Made by a program: the position numbers and the translations under genes. A model generated the notes under the pieces. It was not told where the DNA came from. It searched no databases and saw nothing but the letters and a program-made list of their open reading frames with translations. Positions 26,911-33,590 of a stretch of 64,000 bases of DNA are shown piece by piece. The stretch comes from Candidatus Skiveiella danica. Its GTDB lineage: Bacteria > Pseudomonadota > Gammaproteobacteria > Burkholderiales > Burkholderiaceae_C. The stretch lies in assembly GCA_016721925.1 (NCBI GenBank), contig JADKHE010000002.1, forward strand, positions 1-64,000, written 5' to 3'. Numbering within the stretch: the first letter of the stretch is position 1; each line of letters begins with the position of its first letter.

Positions 26911-27915
26911 ATGCTGGATGATCGCGCCAAGTTGTTATTGAAAGCGCTGGTCGAGCGCTATATTGCCGACGGACTTCCGGTGGGTTCGCGTACGCTCTCC
27001 AGGGCTTCGGGCCTTGAGTTGTCTCCGGCGACGATCCGCAACGTCATGTCAGATCTTGAGGAGCTTGGCTTGATCGCCAGTCCTCACACGTCGGCCGGAC
27101 GGGTTCCCACCGCGCGCGGCTACCGCCTCTTCGTCGACACCATGTTGACCGTTCAGAGGGAAAGGCTCGACACGCCCAGTCTTGCACCCGACCAGCCGCA
27201 GAAAGTCATTGCCAATGCGGCGCATCTCCTTTCCAACCTTTCGCAGTTTGTCGGCGTTGTCATGGCGCCCCGTCGCAGTTCGGTGTTCCGGCATATTGAG
27301 TTCCTCCGACTGTCTGAGCGGAGGTTTCTGGTCATCATCGTGTCGCCTGATGGGGATGTCCAGAACCGGGTGATCTTCACCCAGGCCGACTACACCCAGA
27401 GCCAGCTGGTTGAGGCAGCCAACTACCTCAACATGAACTTCACAGGAATGGCCATTGAGCAGGTGCGCGAGCGGCTGCAGCGGGAGGTTGAATCGTTGCG
27501 TGGCGAGATCGCCACCTTGATGCAGGCTGCGGTTCAGGTGGGTTCAGAGACGTTGGAGCAGTCCGAGCACGAGGTGGTCATTTCCGGCGAGCGAAACCTT
27601 CTGTCGGTGAGCGACTTTTCCGGGGACCTCAATCACCTGCGGCGTGCCTTCGATCTGTTCGAGCAGAAGACCCAGCTGATGCGCTTGCTCGACGTCTCCA
27701 GCCAGGCTGAGGGCGTGCGGATCTACATTGGCGGCGAAAGCCAGATCGTGCCCTTCGAGGAGCTGTCGATCGTGAGTGCACCCTATGAAGTGGACGGGGT
27801 CGTGGTGGGCACTCTTGGCGTGATCGGGCCGACTCGAATGCCCTACGACCGGATGATCCAGATTGTGGACATCACGTCGAAATTGGTCAGCAATGCACTG
27901 AGCCACTTCAAGTAG
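26911..27915 (+). CDS. hrcA: Heat-inducible transcription repressor HrcA
   Basis: A 334-residue repressor of heat-shock chaperone genes. The N-terminal winged helix contains LPVGSRTLSRASGLELSPATIRNVMSDLEELGL, broken here into GSRTLSRASGL and SPATIRNVMSDLE, which is characteristic. The TSAGRVPTARGYRLFVD segment follows. It binds CIRCE inverted repeats; I see none in this window. Its gene is divergent from nadK, a common betaproteobacterial pairing. Confidence 0.96.
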   Translation: MLDDRAKLLLKALVERYIADGLPVGSRTLSRASGLELSPATIRNVMSDLEELGLIASPHTSAGRVPTARGYRLFVDTMLTVQRERLDTPSLAPDQPQKVIANAAHLLSNLSQFVGVVMAPRRSSVFRHIEFLRLSERRFLVIIVSPDGDVQNRVIFTQADYTQSQLVEAANYLNMNFTGMAIEQVRERLQREVESLRGEIATLMQAAVQVGSETLEQSEHEVVISGERNLLSVSDFSGDLNHLRRAFDLFEQKTQLMRLLDVSSQAEGVRIYIGGESQIVPFEELSIVSAPYEVDGVVVGTLGVIGPTRMPYDRMIQIVDITSKLVSNALSHFK

Positions 27916-27921
27916 AGCACC

Positions 27922-27927
27922 TACAAT
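27922..27927 (+). promoter_or_regulatory. Candidate -10 box for tRNA-Met
   Basis: TACAAT lies 28 bases upstream of the tRNA 5' end, soon after the hrcA stop codon. No clear -35 box is visible at the right spacing. Confidence 0.35.
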
Positions 27928-27955
27928 CAAGATTGAAGGCGCGAAAATTTTGCGA

Positions 27956-28032
27956 GGGGCGTTAGCTCAGTTGGTCAGAGCAGAGGACTCATAATCCTTT
28001 GGTCGTTGGTTCAAGTCCAACACGCCCTACCA
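27956..28032 (+). tRNA. tRNA-Met(CAT), elongator type
   Basis: A 77-base tRNA with encoded CCA. The acceptor GGGGCGT pairs with ACGCCCT (G1-U72 wobble). The anticodon loop CTCATAA gives CAT and matches the elongator methionine tRNA loop. A tRNA-Ile2 with modified CAT is the alternative but less likely. Its last 36 bases are duplicated at 36816-36851, making it the integration target of the island that follows. Confidence 0.93.
27997..28032 (+). repeat. attL: 36-bp direct repeat in the tRNA-Met 3' end
   Basis: Starts CTTTGGTCGTTGG and ends ACGCCCTACCA. It is identical, base for base, to 36816-36851. A tRNA 3' end duplicated at the far side of a block of foreign genes is the hallmark of tyrosine-integrase insertion. 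Confidence 0.9.
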
Positions 28033-28091
28033 ATATAGAAAAGGATAATCCGCTTTCTAAACAGTAGCGTAATTGTTCTTTTTTGGTTCGT

Positions 28092-28151
28092 GTAGCCACG
28101 GTGTAGCCACTAGTACTGGGTTTTGTACCGCGTAGCCACGATATAGCCAGC
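28092..28151 (+). repeat. Four 11-bp repeats (GTAGCCAC), candidate integrase arm sites
   Basis: GTAGCCAC occurs at 28092, 28103 and 28132, with the variant ATAGCCAG at 28143. The two members of each pair are 11 bases apart, one helical turn, and the pairs are 40 bases apart. The cluster begins 60 bases inside attL, where integrase arm-type sites usually lie. Confidence 0.55.
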
Positions 28152-28257
28152 AGCAACGAATGCGACCAGGCAGCTACATTTGCGGAAATCCCTCGCATTT
28201 CGCAATAGTCCCCATAGCTGCCTGGTGCATTGTTGAACGTCCCAGGCCACCAGATAA

Positions 28258-28292
28258 GAAGAGCCCGCTATGTCACCGTAGCGGGCTTTTTT
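28258..28292 (+). terminator. Rho-independent terminator
   Basis: Stem AGCCCGCTA / TAGCGGGCT (28262-28270 and 28279-28287), eight-base loop, followed by TTTTT. It would stop transcripts reading from tRNA-Met into the island. Confidence 0.75.
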
Positions 28293-28364
28293 CTTTGCGC
28301 ATCGGGCCATTGGAGGGGGCGGGTTCGGTTGGGGTTCGGTGGCGGGGGCGCTAGACTCAGCTGC

Positions 28365-28733
28365 ATGACCGAAAGCGAAATCAAGACGGTCCTTGAAGGC
28401 GCCTTGCTGCGAGGTACACCGCTGAGCATTGATCTTTACGCCGAGGTCCTTGCAGGTCATGAAGCCGCGCTGAAAGCCTCTTTGAACGCCGACGCAGACG
28501 ACGCCTTGCTTTGTGTGTTGGCCGATGACGGTAACGTCGCCATGTTGCTCGTGGACTGGCGCGGCACCATTCATCGGAATGAAGATGCGCTGGAGCACGT
28601 CAAGGCCATGTGGCGCGAGAACTTCGAAGTCAACGTGGAAAGACTCCTGCCGGTATTCGTTGAGTTCATCAGCCAGAACAATCTGGGCGTGGCTGGCATC
28701 AAGTGGATTCCGGAAGATTCAACTGGCGAGTAG
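28365..28733 (+). CDS. Hypothetical protein (122 aa)
   Basis: A 122-residue soluble, acidic protein that I do not recognise. The middle (residues 45-70) is ADADDALLCVLADDGNVAMLL, which looks like a beta-strand pair, followed by VDWRGTIHRNEDALEHVKAMW. No catalytic motif, signal peptide or membrane segment is visible. The ATG at 28365 lies seven bases after a TAGACT -10-like box with TTGGGG 17 bases further upstream, so the message may be leaderless; the long upstream reading frame passes through the terminator and is unlikely to be coding. It is the first island gene. Confidence 0.6.
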   Translation: MTESEIKTVLEGALLRGTPLSIDLYAEVLAGHEAALKASLNADADDALLCVLADDGNVAMLLVDWRGTIHRNEDALEHVKAMWRENFEVNVERLLPVFVEFISQNNLGVAGIKWIPEDSTGE

Positions 28734-28776
28734 CCTGCCCATCTGTTGAACGCAGGCTGGCGCTAGACTTGATCCC

Positions 28777-29004
28777 ATGCCCATCGAGTCCCAACCCACG
28801 TTCACCCCCGAGGCGGCCGAGCTTTGGGCAAACATTCCGGCTGACGTCAAGAAACGCTTGCTCTCCAACGTGTGGTGCAGTCAGTGTCGCCGCGAGGTGA
28901 CCATCCGGAACTTCACCGGTGCTGTCAAAGCAGGCGATCTGCTGCTGGTTGGGACGTGCTCGGACTGCCGTGGGGATGTGGCGAGGGTTGTTGAGGTGGG
29001 TTGA
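28777..29004 (+). CDS. Small zinc-ribbon protein (75 aa)
   Basis: A 75-residue protein with two cysteine pairs, CSQC at residues 34-37 and CSDC at 61-64, typical of a zinc ribbon. The segment between them is RREVTIRNFTGAVKAGDLLLVG. Its function is unknown; such small ribbons are frequent in mobile elements. The 3' part of the gene is duplicated in degraded form near 31796. The start codon again lies seven bases after a TAGACT box, as in the preceding gene. Confidence 0.65.
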   Translation: MPIESQPTFTPEAAELWANIPADVKKRLLSNVWCSQCRREVTIRNFTGAVKAGDLLLVGTCSDCRGDVARVVEVG

Positions 29005-29117
29005 GCGGGGCGAAATAAAGTAACTCAAAATCTAGCCGAGGAAGGGCACATGGCCTACGATGAAGACGCAAATATTCTGTGTCGAAATCGAATTCCCGCC
29101 AGATAAAAGCCAACAAA

Positions 29118-30038
29118 ATGAGTCGTTCTGCCGGAGTTCACGATACGCTGGTTTACAGGCTGTCGCAGGTGCTGACCAAGTTGAATCAGGGCGAGTCGCT
29201 TGATCCGCAGACTTTGGCCGATGAATTCGGGGTGACTCTACGCACCATCCAGCGTGACCTGAATGTGCGCTTTGCTTGTCTGCCCCTCGTCAAGACTGAT
29301 GGTCGCTATCGACTTGAACAGTCCCAGTTAGGAAAGCTGACAGCCAAAGACATCGAGCGGTTTGCTGCACTGTCTGGCGTCGAAGGCCTATTTCCACAAC
29401 TTTCCGAACGATTCTTGCGGGGCATCTTCGGTTCTGGGAGCGCACAAGCATGGCTCGTCAGAGGTCATCACTACGAAGACTTGCGAGGCAAAGAAGCCCT
29501 TTTCGCAGAACTGGAACAGGCTATCGTCGAGCATCGCCACCTCCAGTTCACCTATACAAAATCCTCTGGTGACAGCCGGTTTTACGATCAGGTGGAACCG
29601 TACAAGCTGATCAATCACAAGGGTATCTGGTACCTTGCCGCTTGGGACGGAAATCGATTGAAGTCATTCTCAGTCACCAAGGTGTCCGCACTGCGAACAG
29701 GATCGACCACTTTTTCGCCCAGAGCGGAGATCGACACTATCTTGACTGGCAGTGATTCACTATGGATCGGCAACAAACCAATCTCGGTCATGCTGCATGT
29801 GGCCAGACGAGTCGGCAGCTATTTCAAGCGGCGTGATCTGCTTCCGAATCAGGTCATCAAGAAAGAATTGAATGATGGCGACCTATTGATCGAGACAACG
29901 GTGGGGCACCCCGACGAGATTCTTCCGATCGTCCGCTACTGGATTCCACACGTCCGGATCGTAGAGCCACGGCATTGGCAGGAGCAGATGGAAGCATCTT
30001 TAGCTGCCTACATGGCACCTCAAGCTGGCAGGAAGTAG
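29118..30038 (+). CDS. WYL-domain transcriptional regulator
   Basis: A 306-residue regulator. An N-terminal winged helix (about residues 5-60) contains LADEFGVTLRTIQRDL, typical of the DeoR-like HTH joined to WYL domains. The WYL domain (about 135-205) has the name-giving GIWYLAAWDGNRLKSF. A C-terminal WCX-like region follows to residue 290. WYL proteins sense ligands or nucleic acids, and several (BrxR, CapW) repress phage-defence operons. The GTG at 29079 would add 13 residues and is an alternative start; neither start has a strong ribosome-binding site. It precedes the AT-rich cassette on the same strand. Confidence 0.85.
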   Translation: MSRSAGVHDTLVYRLSQVLTKLNQGESLDPQTLADEFGVTLRTIQRDLNVRFACLPLVKTDGRYRLEQSQLGKLTAKDIERFAALSGVEGLFPQLSERFLRGIFGSGSAQAWLVRGHHYEDLRGKEALFAELEQAIVEHRHLQFTYTKSSGDSRFYDQVEPYKLINHKGIWYLAAWDGNRLKSFSVTKVSALRTGSTTFSPRAEIDTILTGSDSLWIGNKPISVMLHVARRVGSYFKRRDLLPNQVIKKELNDGDLLIETTVGHPDEILPIVRYWIPHVRIVEPRHWQEQMEASLAAYMAPQAGRK

Positions 30039-30074
30039 ACGCAGTGCTATCTCGTGTTTCGGCCCCCTGAAGAA

Positions 30075-30091
30075 ACGACATGACCTGTCGT
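30075..30091. promoter_or_regulatory. Candidate operator, inverted repeat ACGACA-N5-TGTCGT
   Basis: A perfect six-base inverted repeat with a five-base spacer, located between the WYL gene and the next small gene. It could be bound by the WYL regulator. No U-rich tail follows, so it is not a terminator. Confidence 0.35.
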
Positions 30092-30103
30092 CGGGGTCCC
30101 GTA

Positions 30104-30136
30104 CCTTTCGTCTGTGGCGCTTATTGCCACGAAAGG
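30104..30136 (+). promoter_or_regulatory. Hairpin covering the ribosome-binding site of the next gene
   Basis: CCTTTC (30104-30109) can pair with GAAAGG (30131-30136), and GTGGC (30114-30118) with GCCAC (30126-30130), around the loop GCTTATT. The right arm includes the GAAAGGA Shine-Dalgarno sequence of the gene starting at 30146, so translation may be controlled by this fold. Confidence 0.4.
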
Positions 30137-30145
30137 AAATATGTG

Positions 30146-30307
30146 ATGTTCTGGATCTTTTCATCTCTTGTCGGCTTGACCTTTTTTGCGGTGACCCTTG
30201 GCCAATACTCGGTCTGGTATGCGTTGCTAAAGGTGATGTTGTTCGCGGCGATGGTGGTCATCATTGGGATGGCAATTGCGCTCATATTGCACCGTAGAAG
30301 GGGGTAG
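30146..30307 (+). CDS. Small membrane protein (53 aa)
   Basis: A 53-residue protein with two predicted membrane segments, one beginning FWIFSSLVGLTFFAV and one around MLFAAMVVIIGMAIALIL, ending in the basic HRRRG. It has a good Shine-Dalgarno sequence (GAAAGGA) inside a hairpin. Tiny two-helix proteins like this can be toxins, holin-like pores or subunits of membrane complexes; nothing in the sequence decides between these. It is the first gene of the AT-richer part of the island. Confidence 0.55.
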   Translation: MFWIFSSLVGLTFFAVTLGQYSVWYALLKVMLFAAMVVIIGMAIALILHRRRG

Positions 30308-30391
30308 TATAATGAATACCAGTTCGCTAATAGATTTTTAAAGAGACTGAGTTGCGTTAGAATAAATTCATACATTAAAGGAGTAGTTGCA

Positions 30392-30952
30392 ATGGCGAAG
30401 TCTTTCAAAGAATTATCTGATCAAGCTAAACAAGTTGCATCAAAAGTAAGCGGAGATGCCAAGTCTCTAAAAGACAAGGTCGGCAAAGTAACATTGGAAA
30501 AAAGAGAAATGGCCAGCTCCGGGATGAAGGTGGCTAGTACGAAATTGAACGAGGCTTCAACGGCAATAGCCGAAGGTTCTCGAAAGTCCTTCGCTTCTGC
30601 AAAGACGGCTGCCCAAGCAACGAAGGATAAAATATCTGATGGATATGACGTTGCAGTGCGCAGTGCGTCTACTGTTGCAAATACTGCTTTTGATCAAAAT
30701 GGAGATGGTGTATTCGATCAAGAAGACTTAAAATTACTCACCAAGAAAGGATTGGATGTAGGCAAGGCAGTTGCGAAGGAGGCTGGGAATATGGCCAAAC
30801 AGGCATCGCAATCAGCATTAGTACAAGATGTCGCCGCTGCAGCTGCTGTTGGCGCCGTTCTTGGGACAATGATTCCCTTGGTCGGGACGGTAGGTGGTAC
30901 GGTAATAGGTGGCGTTGGTGGCGCCTATGGGCATATTAAGAAAGATAAATGA
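30392..30952 (+). CDS. Helical protein with EF-hand loop and glycine-zipper tail (186 aa)
   Basis: A 186-residue protein I do not recognise, with three visible parts. Residues 1-95 are lysine/alanine/serine-rich amphipathic helix, with repeated AS-TKL and FASAKTAAQATKDKI segments, resembling LEA or apolipoprotein-like helices. Residues 101-112 form a textbook calcium-binding EF-hand loop, DQNGDGVFDQED, with ligands D101, N103, D105, V107 backbone, D109 and D112. Residues 148-180 are an alanine/glycine zipper, GAVLGTMIPLVGTVGGTVIGG, of the kind that inserts in membranes. AAGGAG precedes the ATG by eight bases. Base composition is well below that of the core genes. Confidence 0.7.
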   Translation: MAKSFKELSDQAKQVASKVSGDAKSLKDKVGKVTLEKREMASSGMKVASTKLNEASTAIAEGSRKSFASAKTAAQATKDKISDGYDVAVRSASTVANTAFDQNGDGVFDQEDLKLLTKKGLDVGKAVAKEAGNMAKQASQSALVQDVAAAAAVGAVLGTMIPLVGTVGGTVIGGVGGAYGHIKKDK

Positions 30953-31005
30953 AAATCGAACTTGACAAGGTTTCTTTATACTAGACTAGTAACCGGAAAA
31001 ATTGT

Positions 31006-31209
31006 ATGGCTTGCATGCTTCCGCGCGAGCTTTTTTGTCCTAAATGTGGTTGGAGTGGAGTTATCTTCGTCGGCGATGCTATTGCAGGCACATGGCCCGG
31101 AATAGATTGTCCCCATTGCGGAAAGCCACTGATTGAAGATAACAGAATCACGCGCATGCCGATACGCTTGGCAAACCGCCTGTGGAACTGGTTTCGCAGT
31201 AGGATTTAA
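31006..31209 (+). CDS. Small zinc-ribbon protein (67 aa)
   Basis: A 67-residue protein with CPKCG at residues 11-15 and CPHCG at 35-39, a zinc-ribbon pair. A basic, tryptophan-containing tail (NRLWNWFRSRI) could associate with a membrane. Function is unknown. It lies 53 bases after the EF-hand/glycine-zipper gene and may be in the same transcript. Confidence 0.5.
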   Translation: MACMLPRELFCPKCGWSGVIFVGDAIAGTWPGIDCPHCGKPLIEDNRITRMPIRLANRLWNWFRSRI

Positions 31210-31300
31210 AATACGGCAAGACGATCATAACGGCTGAATTTGGGAAAATAGAGCAATACATAAAGTGTGATCTTTCTGAAATAAATTGGTATTTTCGCGA

Positions 31301-31603
31301 ATGCGCAAAGCAAAATTATTCTTTGGCTCTCTATTTTGTTTTTCTTTGGCATCAGCAATTACGTATGATATCTTTATTCACTACGCAGAGTACTCAAGTC
31401 ATCAGGTTTTTTTCAAAATTGGGCAAATTCTATTTGCAATAATTTTGGTGCTGGATCCATCGCCCATGTTTGAGGTGGTGAAAATTAGTACTCCAATTTT
31501 TTTCAGGAAAGTATTTGAAAAAAAACTGACTTCCACATTATATTTTGCGTTTGGCTTGGTTGTTGTCCTTGGTATTATTTCGTTGGTCAGAAGCGTGGTT
31601 TAG
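31301..31603 (+). CDS. Small membrane protein (100 aa)
   Basis: A 100-residue protein with about three membrane segments: LFFGSLFCFSLASAITY, IGQILFAIILVLD and YFAFGLVVVLGIISLV. The ATG at 31301 is used; a TTG five codons upstream is possible. It is not recognised. Low GC, as with its neighbours. Confidence 0.5.
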   Translation: MRKAKLFFGSLFCFSLASAITYDIFIHYAEYSSHQVFFKIGQILFAIILVLDPSPMFEVVKISTPIFFRKVFEKKLTSTLYFAFGLVVVLGIISLVRSVV

Positions 31604-31631
31604 GAATAGTTAGTATTCTCGTCTTCCGAAT

Positions 31632-31663
31632 GCGCCCTCGGCACACCCCTTGGGCGCTTTTTC
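31632..31663 (+). terminator. Weak rho-independent terminator
   Basis: Stem GCGCCC / GGGCGC (31632-31637, 31652-31657) with a 14-base loop, followed by TTTTTC. It lies just after the 100-residue membrane protein gene and would end the small-gene cassette transcript. Confidence 0.5.
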
Positions 31664-31705
31664 ATTTCCCCACTCACTTCCGTTCCACCACCCCAAAAGG
31701 AGCCC

Positions 31706-31893
31706 ATGTTCATCCCCTTCCTCGCCTCGATCACCGCAGGGCGCCATCGCCGCCGCACTTATCCAACTGGGTGCATTGTCCGTCTGGGTCACGGTCGACC
31801 ATCCGAAATTTCACCGGCGCTGTCAAAGCAGGCGATCTGCTGCTGATCGGGACTTGCTCAAAAATCGTGAGGATGTGGCGAGGGTGATGGAGA
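31706..31893 (+). pseudogene. Chimeric remnant: small membrane protein joined to a duplicated zinc-ribbon tail
   Basis: 31706-31795 encodes MFIPFLASITAG and, after dropping one base near 31740, AIAAALIQLGALSVWVTV, a small one-helix membrane protein broken by a frameshift. At about 31796 the sequence switches to a copy of 28902-28990 from the zinc-ribbon gene, with several substitutions and a small deletion; the cysteine of the second pair is lost. The junction falls at a shared GACCATCCG. Neither half is likely to make a working protein. Confidence 0.65.
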
Positions 31894-31899
31894 TTGGGG

Positions 31900-32247
31900 C
31901 TACAACTGCCCGATGAACTCCACGACTTTTCTGTTGCGTTCGCCTGGCCTCAGTCTGTGCAGCGCCAGAAGTAGCGCCGCAATGCTGTCATCTTCGCAAT
32001 ACAGATAACTCAGTGGCGCCCCAAGGACGCCTGCAATGAGTCTGGCCGTTGGCACTGGCGGCTCATGAACGCCAAGCTCATATCGACTTATCCGCGCACG
32101 GCTACTGGATTCGTCGATTCCGATGGCAACGCCAACCGCCTCCTGAGATAGCCCAAGTTGTTCCCGAAGACCACGCATCCGCTGTCCAACAACGGACGGT
32201 GGGCGTGAAGAGGGACCGAGTATGTCACGAGTCTCGTGACGGCGCAT
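31900..32247 (-). CDS. XRE-family HTH regulator
   Basis: A 115-residue DNA-binding protein. The Cro/CI-type helix-turn-helix spans about residues 20-80, with RMRGLREQLGLSQEAVGVAIG and ARISRYELGVHEP. The C-terminal part (SIAALLLALHRLRPGERNRKVVEFI) resembles the dimerisation tail of small regulators of this type. It is transcribed opposite to the 361-residue membrane protein gene, 225 bases away, and its own start region carries a perfect palindrome. Confidence 0.85.
   Translation of the reverse strand: MRRHETRDILGPSSRPPSVVGQRMRGLREQLGLSQEAVGVAIGIDESSSRARISRYELGVHEPPVPTARLIAGVLGAPLSYLYCEDDSIAALLLALHRLRPGERNRKVVEFIGQL
32224..32240. promoter_or_regulatory. Candidate operator GTCACGAG-T-CTCGTGAC
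   Basis: A perfect 17-base palindrome with eight-base arms, overlapping codons 3-8 of the XRE gene. A further half-site, GTCACGA, lies at about 32255. Autoregulation by the XRE protein is the simplest reading. Confidence 0.45.
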
Positions 32248-32472
32248 GCTGTTGTCGTCACGATTGTCGTTGCCCTGGAACTGGGTAGCAGTTGGTTACT
32301 TGTTTGACGGTTGCTTGATCAGCATCAATTAGGATGATCCAAAAAAGACGATGCTAAGTTGACGTTTTGTACTTGCTGAAAAACTTGGGAGCCTTTTGAG
32401 GTTCAAGGTACCGTCGTTGAAGCGGTTATGACTTCGTCCAGGGAAGACAAAGATCTAGTCGGAGAAAGCTGA

Positions 32473-33558
32473 ATGACCAATTTTTTCGTGTTTTTACTGT
32501 TTGCGGGAATAGGGTCAATCTTTGGTCCTGTTGGATTTTTTATTGGGCTTATTTTGGGTATCTTTGGTTGGATTGGAGCCGCCAATAAGAAAACTGAATC
32601 TAAATCCGTTCCAGCAAAAAAAGAAGTCCCGATCTTTACAGGAATTGAGCACAAGGTCAGTTCAACTCCTGAATTTCAAAGCACGGCAAATCCGGGTTCT
32701 GAGCAGGCTGCAGAGTACGCCACGGTTACTTCTTATTTGTATGCATACATATTCTGCTTTTATCCAGTTAACGACACCTCAAAAGTAGATGAAGTCACTG
32801 ATCTGCTAAGGAAAGATGATTGGATACTTGATAAATCCCAAACGCTTGATGAAGTCGCCGAGCGACTGTCGATAATTCAGATTGAACGTCGAGACTCGCC
32901 AATGCTGTTCAAATTGCACAGCGAAGCACTACTAGAACGAACTTTGCGTCTACCCCGCCCAATGAAATCTCGCTTGTTAATGCAGTTAGATAGCTTATCA
33001 ACCGGTTTGGGTGAAAGTGAGCCAAAGGACTGCAGAGAATTTATCTCTAAGTTTCAGAAGGCATTGCGTAAAGAATTTTCCGCATCCAGCGGGCGTATAG
33101 ATGCCGAGGCATTCATCATGCGTAGCGGTGATTCAAAAGCTATCAGTACCTTGCAAGAAATGTATCGTAATCCCTCACGATATAGGAATATCTTGAGATC
33201 TAGTGCAGCAAGCAATAATGTACTTAAGATCGCACTTGGAGTTTTCTCTGGAATGTTGGCCGCGGAAGTTGCAAAAGCTGCAATTTCGGATTATCAAATG
33301 AAAAATCTTATCTCTCAGCTAGATAAAGATTTTGAAAAAGCAGGCGGATTGGATAATGTTGTATTGGAAGACAAGGAGTTAGAATCACTCGAAACTCCTG
33401 ACTTTAGAGGCGAACCCATTTCTAGTTTTAATGACTCGACAGACGGAAGCGCTTGGGAAAACGAATCTATCGAAACTCCACTTGAAGAAGAGACTACAGA
33501 AGTGGCGCAAGTGGATGACCTCGACTCCAGCTCGAATGAGAGCGAGGTTGGGGATTGA
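32473..33558 (+). CDS. Membrane-anchored hypothetical protein (361 aa)
   Basis: A 361-residue protein I do not recognise. Residues 4-37 form one or two membrane segments (FFVFLLFAGIGSIFGPVGFFIG then LILGIFGWIGAAN), so it is anchored at the N-terminus. The rest is mostly helical, with YLYAYIFCFYPVND near residue 92 and RSSAASNNVLKIALGVFSGMLAAEVAKAAI near 240-265. The last 70 residues are acidic and serine/threonine-rich. Its stop codon at 33556-33558 lies on the junction with the IS remnant, so the original C-terminus may have been lost. Low GC. Confidence 0.65.
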   Translation: MTNFFVFLLFAGIGSIFGPVGFFIGLILGIFGWIGAANKKTESKSVPAKKEVPIFTGIEHKVSSTPEFQSTANPGSEQAAEYATVTSYLYAYIFCFYPVNDTSKVDEVTDLLRKDDWILDKSQTLDEVAERLSIIQIERRDSPMLFKLHSEALLERTLRLPRPMKSRLLMQLDSLSTGLGESEPKDCREFISKFQKALRKEFSASSGRIDAEAFIMRSGDSKAISTLQEMYRNPSRYRNILRSSAASNNVLKIALGVFSGMLAAEVAKAAISDYQMKNLISQLDKDFEKAGGLDNVVLEDKELESLETPDFRGEPISSFNDSTDGSAWENESIETPLEEETTEVAQVDDLDSSSNESEVGD

Positions 33559-33590
33559 GCTGCATCGCCAGCGCGCTGGCGATGCAGCTC
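33557..33590. repeat. Perfect 34-bp palindrome at the IS junction
   Basis: GAGCTGCATCGCCAGCG (33557-33573) is the exact reverse complement of 33574-33590. The inner part is also the codons for HRQRAGDA of the transposase. It starts inside the stop codon of the 361-residue protein gene. Confidence 0.9.

Noticed and set aside
26882..26911. CIRCE element between nadK and hrcA
   Set aside because: The 28-base gap contains no TTAGCACTC-N9-GAGTGCTAA-like inverted repeat.
27989..28198. 69-codon minus-strand frame over tRNA-Met containing GRVGLEPTTKGL
   Set aside because: This is the well-known spurious protein read from the complement of a tRNA gene.
30962..30990. TTGACA followed by TATACT and TAGACT upstream of the 67-aa zinc-ribbon gene
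   Set aside because: Spacings of 9 and 14 bases are too short for a standard promoter, so I do not list it as one.
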